Assembly: GCF_008831285.2 (NCBI RefSeq)
Contig: NC_045141.1
Coordinates: 18,286,848 to 18,350,847, forward strand
Reading direction: 5' to 3'
Length of the DNA: 64,000 nucleotides
Source of the DNA: Nymphaea colorata
Taxonomy: Eukaryota > Streptophyta > Magnoliopsida > Nymphaeales > Nymphaeaceae
Part shown: piece by piece, positions 60,291 to 64,000 of the stretch
Layout: every line of letters starts with the position of its first letter
Numbering within the stretch: position 1 is the first letter of the stretch
Made by a program: the position numbers and the translations under genes
Notes under the pieces: generated by a model
The model's input: the letters and a program-made list of their open reading frames with translations, nothing else
The model's database searches: none
What the model was told of the DNA's origin: nothing

Positions 60291-63078
60291 GTTCAAATAA
60301 GTTTTTTACAAATGGCGCCTGACTTTTTCGAAATTTTCCCCTTGCGTCTAATTCATGTGGTGAAATGTAAAATATTCACTCTGGACCTCAGTCATCTCGT
60401 CTAGTAAATTCATATGATAAAAAAAGCTTCTTTTTGACATATTCATCGTAAAATTTTATTTAGCTAAATATGTGGCTGTATTTGCATTTTAGTTTGATTT
60501 CAATAAGGCCAACCTGATCTACTAATCCTTTTACAATATTTTTTTTACCTTGTTAAAAATCTATTTTACATGTAAATTGTGAAATTATGTTAATTAATAT
60601 TTTGTAATTATGCAAAGTAAAGTAAGTTGTTTATCATGTCATTTCACCTGCAACGATAGAATATCATAATCAACTAATGATATGAGATTTATTATCATTT
60701 GTTTCGCTTTTTAGTCGGTGAAACTTTGTCATATTATCTTGAATCTCCATTCAATCGACGATTCGGCACATATGGTTGCAAATGTTACTAACATAGGAGA
60801 TACAACTAATACACTCCTATTTTATATGTCCCCACTTACGAAACATCCAAGTGATTAAGGCGTGGTTAATTACTCGACATACTTAGAAAGTGACCAAATA
60901 TTTTCTTCAGTCAATCAAGCTTGAAAGATGATGAAAAGAAGAAGGGATGCTCGAAATAGCTAAACTAAAACAATGTACACAAATATAATACATCTTCCTT
61001 CCTGCATTGTAAGGACATATCTGCGACATGTTCTTCCATGCATGATGAAATGTCTCGTTAAATTACACGATAGATTAAATGTCTTGGATATTGGATCATC
61101 GACGACAATAGCGGATGTGAATGAGAAGCATTCCACAAAAAAACATGAAAAATAAAAATCTATCACTAAAATGCACGTAAACATTACTAAAAAGACGGCA
61201 AACTATTGTTTGTCACAAACCATCACTAAATGTGCATCAATTATTTGTCTTATCATAAAATTTTATTCGTCTGGGAAAATCCAACATCCAACAGATTAAA
61301 CTCTTCCATAAACCATTATTTGTTTGATTACATCTTCCTTCTTGTTGATGTAAATTATTTGTTTTTTGTATTTGTATAAATTCAAACTGCCGAATGCGCT
61401 AGAGATGGTCGAGAACAAGTTCCCAATGATTTAATCGTTGTCTTCATTGCTAACACTGTGAAGTTTCGTTCTCGTGCACTGCTATGCGCGTTTGATGGTT
61501 TGGAATATCGAGTCAATAATGAAAATTCCACAATCACGGTTCCCTTCGAAATTGCAATGGAAATCAAAATTTCGTGTTTCAGTTTCTTAATTCTAGAAAC
61601 AAAATACTATGCTTGTTTAATAATTCGAATTCTTAAGAAACAAACATTTTGGTTATAAAATTCCATGATTCTAGATATATCAAATGCTTAACAAAGCACA
61701 AATATTAGATTCTACCCAATTTTGCAGTTTCAAGAACACTGATAACAGTTTTTTAATATATATTATATATATAATTATAATCATTTATTATAAATTTTAA
61801 TATTTATATATTATTTTATATTAATATATAAAAGAACAAGCCACACTTCCAGAAAATATCTTCGGACACACGAATAGGAGAAGACAAAGGCAATATTAGT
61901 AACTTCATCCACAAAACGTATCTATATGATTTAAGAACAAAATTACCATCCCCTTATAGAGTCAAAGGCTTCAAGCAACCCAAAAAATGCGAAATTTGAT
62001 ATGGTTGAGACGTCTCTTTATTCTCTAAGCTCTGATATCTATTTGGATTTCAGATCTCAAGTCAAACCATAATTAGATCCGACATAAAAATCGATCCAAA
62101 TCCCAAAAGTAGAAAACCGGAATCACGAGAAAATATTACGTCTGGTTGGTTCGGGTCGGATCGGACTATCAATTGAAGATGAGCCAATGGATGTTGTGGC
62201 GGATCCAAATCCAAGACAGCGCCAGCAAGCCACCAATCATAGCTGCAGGCGAGGGTGATTCTGTAAATGTTTAACCTTGAGGACCGTTCCCGTAATTTCG
62301 AAAAGCTTGAACGACTGCCGTGATGCCCGGGGAAAGGGGTGGGGGCATCGCGATCCGATTCCTCCACCTTCAGAAGAAAATATCGGAAACGCCGACAATT
62401 TTTTTCAAAATTACAGAATGGGTCCAAATTGGAGGAGCCCTGAGGACCGGCAACGAGAAGATTTTTATCCACAGCAAGAGACGCACAAAACCCTGAGGGA
62501 CCGTTTCGTCAATCCGAAAGTTTGAAGCCCAAATGCGTCCGGGATTCATGCCCTTTGACCAACAAGCGACTCTCACTTTTCTGACGCAGAACGACGAAAG
62601 TACCCATCCAGCGGTGCCGTCGACCAGCTTAAGGGGAGGGTCCTTTACCGTCCTTGACCGGGGAGCGGGAGGAGGGTTTCGTAATTCGGTTCCCCGTCGC
62701 TCATGCAAGAAGCACAATGAAAGCACAAACGGGAGGGAGCGGGAAACCACGTCAGCACGGGGAGGGTGGGAGGCCGTCTAATCGTTGGAGATCGCTCGGA
62801 TCGATGACGTGGCGTCGGAAATTTCATATCCCGCCCAAATCCGGATTTGATCCGTCGTTGTTATTTCGATTTTAATTCCTCGACCTTTTATTTGCGCCTC
62901 TCCCCTTTGCTCTTAGCCATCGCGTGTGGTTTCTCTCTCTCGCGCTCTCTCCCCGTCACTCCTTCTACGGTACGCTGCGCGCTCCTACCCGTTGTGGTTT
63001 TTCCGCCGTCTCTTTGCCCGTCCGGTCGATTCTGACAAGGTGTTTTGGATCCGATCTAGCTTTTCCGGCAGGTTTCCG
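60291..63078. other. divergent intergenic region and HMGB promoter
   Basis: The first 1.7 kb is AT-rich with no gene. 61740-61830 is almost pure A/T. From 62050 the GC content rises. The HMGB upstream region carries a repeated segment (62273-62311 and 62489-62527). A pyrimidine-rich stretch (62930-62960) probably lies near the transcription start. The minus-strand open frame at 62370-62750 has no family features. Confidence 0.4.
62273..62527. repeat. dispersed direct repeat upstream of the HMGB gene
   Basis: The segment aaccttgaggaccgttccc... (62273-62311) recurs as aaccctgagggaccgtttc... (62489-62527) with matching spacing of the aatt/aatccg and gaa(a)agcttgaa ends. A shorter ccctgaggaccgg word lies at about 62439. 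Confidence 0.6.
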
Positions 63079-63907
63079 ATGAAAGGAGGCAGATCGAAGG
63101 CGGATACGGCCAAAAAGGCCGACAACAAGTGAGTTTTCTGTTGCTTTCGCGTTTGTTGCCTCGTTTCCCGTGGTTTTTGGCGATGGGTTGTTGGGAGTCG
63201 CCTCTGTGTTTTCGGGATGTTTCGTTTTTTTTAGGGTTTTGACTAATCCGCGGGTTTCCGGATGGGGAACGATTGGTTTATAGGTTAGGGACGAAGAGGA
63301 AGGCGCCCGCTAGCGACAGGATCAGTAAGAAACCGGCAAAGAAAGGGAAGGACCCGAACAAACCGAAGAGGCCTCCCAGTGCCTTTTTCGTTTTCATGTG
63401 AGTATTTCGTCTCTGATTTTTTTTTTTTTGGGGGGGGTGGGTTATATCCCCCTTTCCCTCCTTCCTTATTCAATCGACGATCTGCTTGTTACTGTTTTAA
63501 TATATGTAATTTTTTTGTCTGTGCAGGGAGGAGTTCAGGAAGCAGTTCAAGGAGAAGAATCCTAACAACAAGTCCGTCGCCGCTGTAAGTTTGGAGGAGT
63601 TCCCTGCTACGTTGCTCTGGTTCATTTGTTTGTTCGTTTGTCTTTCTCTGTATTTATTTGTGTATTTTTGCTTGCGGTTCAGGTCGGAAAGGCTGCCGGT
63701 GATAAGTGGAAAGCGATGTCTGAAGCTGTAAGTATTGGCTGAACGGCTTGCTTTATCATTTTCTCAGAAATGGAAACTGGAATGGCCTGTTGACTACTTT
63801 TGTTCGATTTAATTTTCAATTGACAGGAGAAGGCACCTTATGTGTCCAAGGCGGCCAAGAGGAAGACCGAATATGAGAAGACTTTGGCAGCGTACAACAA
63901 GAAACAG
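63079..63907 (+). CDS. HMGB-type high-mobility-group box protein (3' end off window)
   Basis: A small chromatin protein that bends DNA, of the plant HMGB1/2/3 group. Exons: 63079-63128, 63284-63397, 63527-63584, 63683-63727 and 63827-63907, all in phase. The gene continues past the window. The basic head (MKGGRSKADTAKKADNK, then KRKAP...KKPAKKGK) leads into the HMG box at about residue 40. The box opens DPNKPKRPPSAFFVFMEEFR and continues with NPNNKSVAAVGKAAGDKWKAM and EKAPYVSKAAKRKTEYEKTL. An acidic tail is expected in the missing exons. I chose 63079 because the family starts MKGG. An in-frame ATG at 62926 is probably upstream of or within the leader and would add 51 unrelated residues. Confidence 0.93.
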
Positions 63908-64000
63908 GTAACTTTAGTACGAACGCATATTAATTTAATATTCTTACTGATTTTGCTGTTTTTCCTGACAATTTCACAATAAACAAATCAGCAGTCCGGT

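Noticed and set aside
61740-61830. Very AT-rich stretch as a possible matrix attachment site or origin
   Set aside because: Composition alone does not support a functional call.
62370-62750. 126-codon minus-strand open frame upstream of HMGB
   Set aside because: It lies in GC-rich promoter DNA, has no family match and covers the repeated promoter segment.

Overview
The window is nuclear DNA from a flowering plant. It carries intron-containing genes for a DYW-class PPR protein, a PAM68-like plastid protein, a plant BRD1/BRD2/BRD13-type bromodomain protein and a plant HMGB protein. Intergenic DNA is AT-rich and holds hAT-type MITEs, tRNA-derived SINE-like copies, tandem duplications and a decayed Ty1/Copia fragment. 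Nothing seen fixes the order or family of the plant. No bacterial, organellar or CRISPR-like content was seen.

Layout. 1-1047: last intron and last exon of a DUF1990/UPF0548 gene (+). 5073-5969: CCDC124/Oxs1-like coiled-coil protein (-). 7403-14940: complete 12-exon prolyl oligopeptidase (-). 18288-20530: two-exon PUS1-type tRNA pseudouridine synthase (-). 22003-22605: PAM68-like thylakoid protein (+). 23977-26286: intronless PLS-DYW PPR protein (+). 28424-33562: nine-exon bromodomain protein (-). 33.6-41.2 kb: gene-poor stretch with a MITE and two SINE-like copies. 41261-44129: five-exon TANGO2 homolog (+). 46608-47333: two-RRM hnRNP H/F-like protein (-), probably with a leader exon near 49.9-50.1 kb. 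52051-59150: TXNL4B/DIM1-like thioredoxin-fold protein (-), with long transposon-bearing introns and a leader exon near 60.2 kb. 63079 to the right edge: HMGB gene (+), cut off by the window.

Exon models were built by reading splice junctions by hand and checking phase. The complete multi-exon models close in frame: prolyl oligopeptidase 732 aa, bromodomain protein 769 aa, pseudouridine synthase 591 aa, TANGO2 268 aa, TXNL4B-like 151 aa.

These are housekeeping genes and do not form one pathway. Two work on pre-mRNA (hnRNP, TXNL4B-like), two on chromatin (bromodomain, HMGB), two on RNA modification or editing (PUS, PPR-DYW), and one on photosystem assembly (PAM68-like). From memory, the PUS-POP pair and the bromodomain-TANGO2-HMGB series resemble neighbours on Arabidopsis chromosome 1 (about At1g20370-At1g20696), which suggests an old syntenic block. 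I found no convincing new system. The most notable points are duplicated decoy splice acceptors in a POP intron, an upstream ORF overlapping the TXNL4B-like start, and non-autonomous transposons beside or inside genes.
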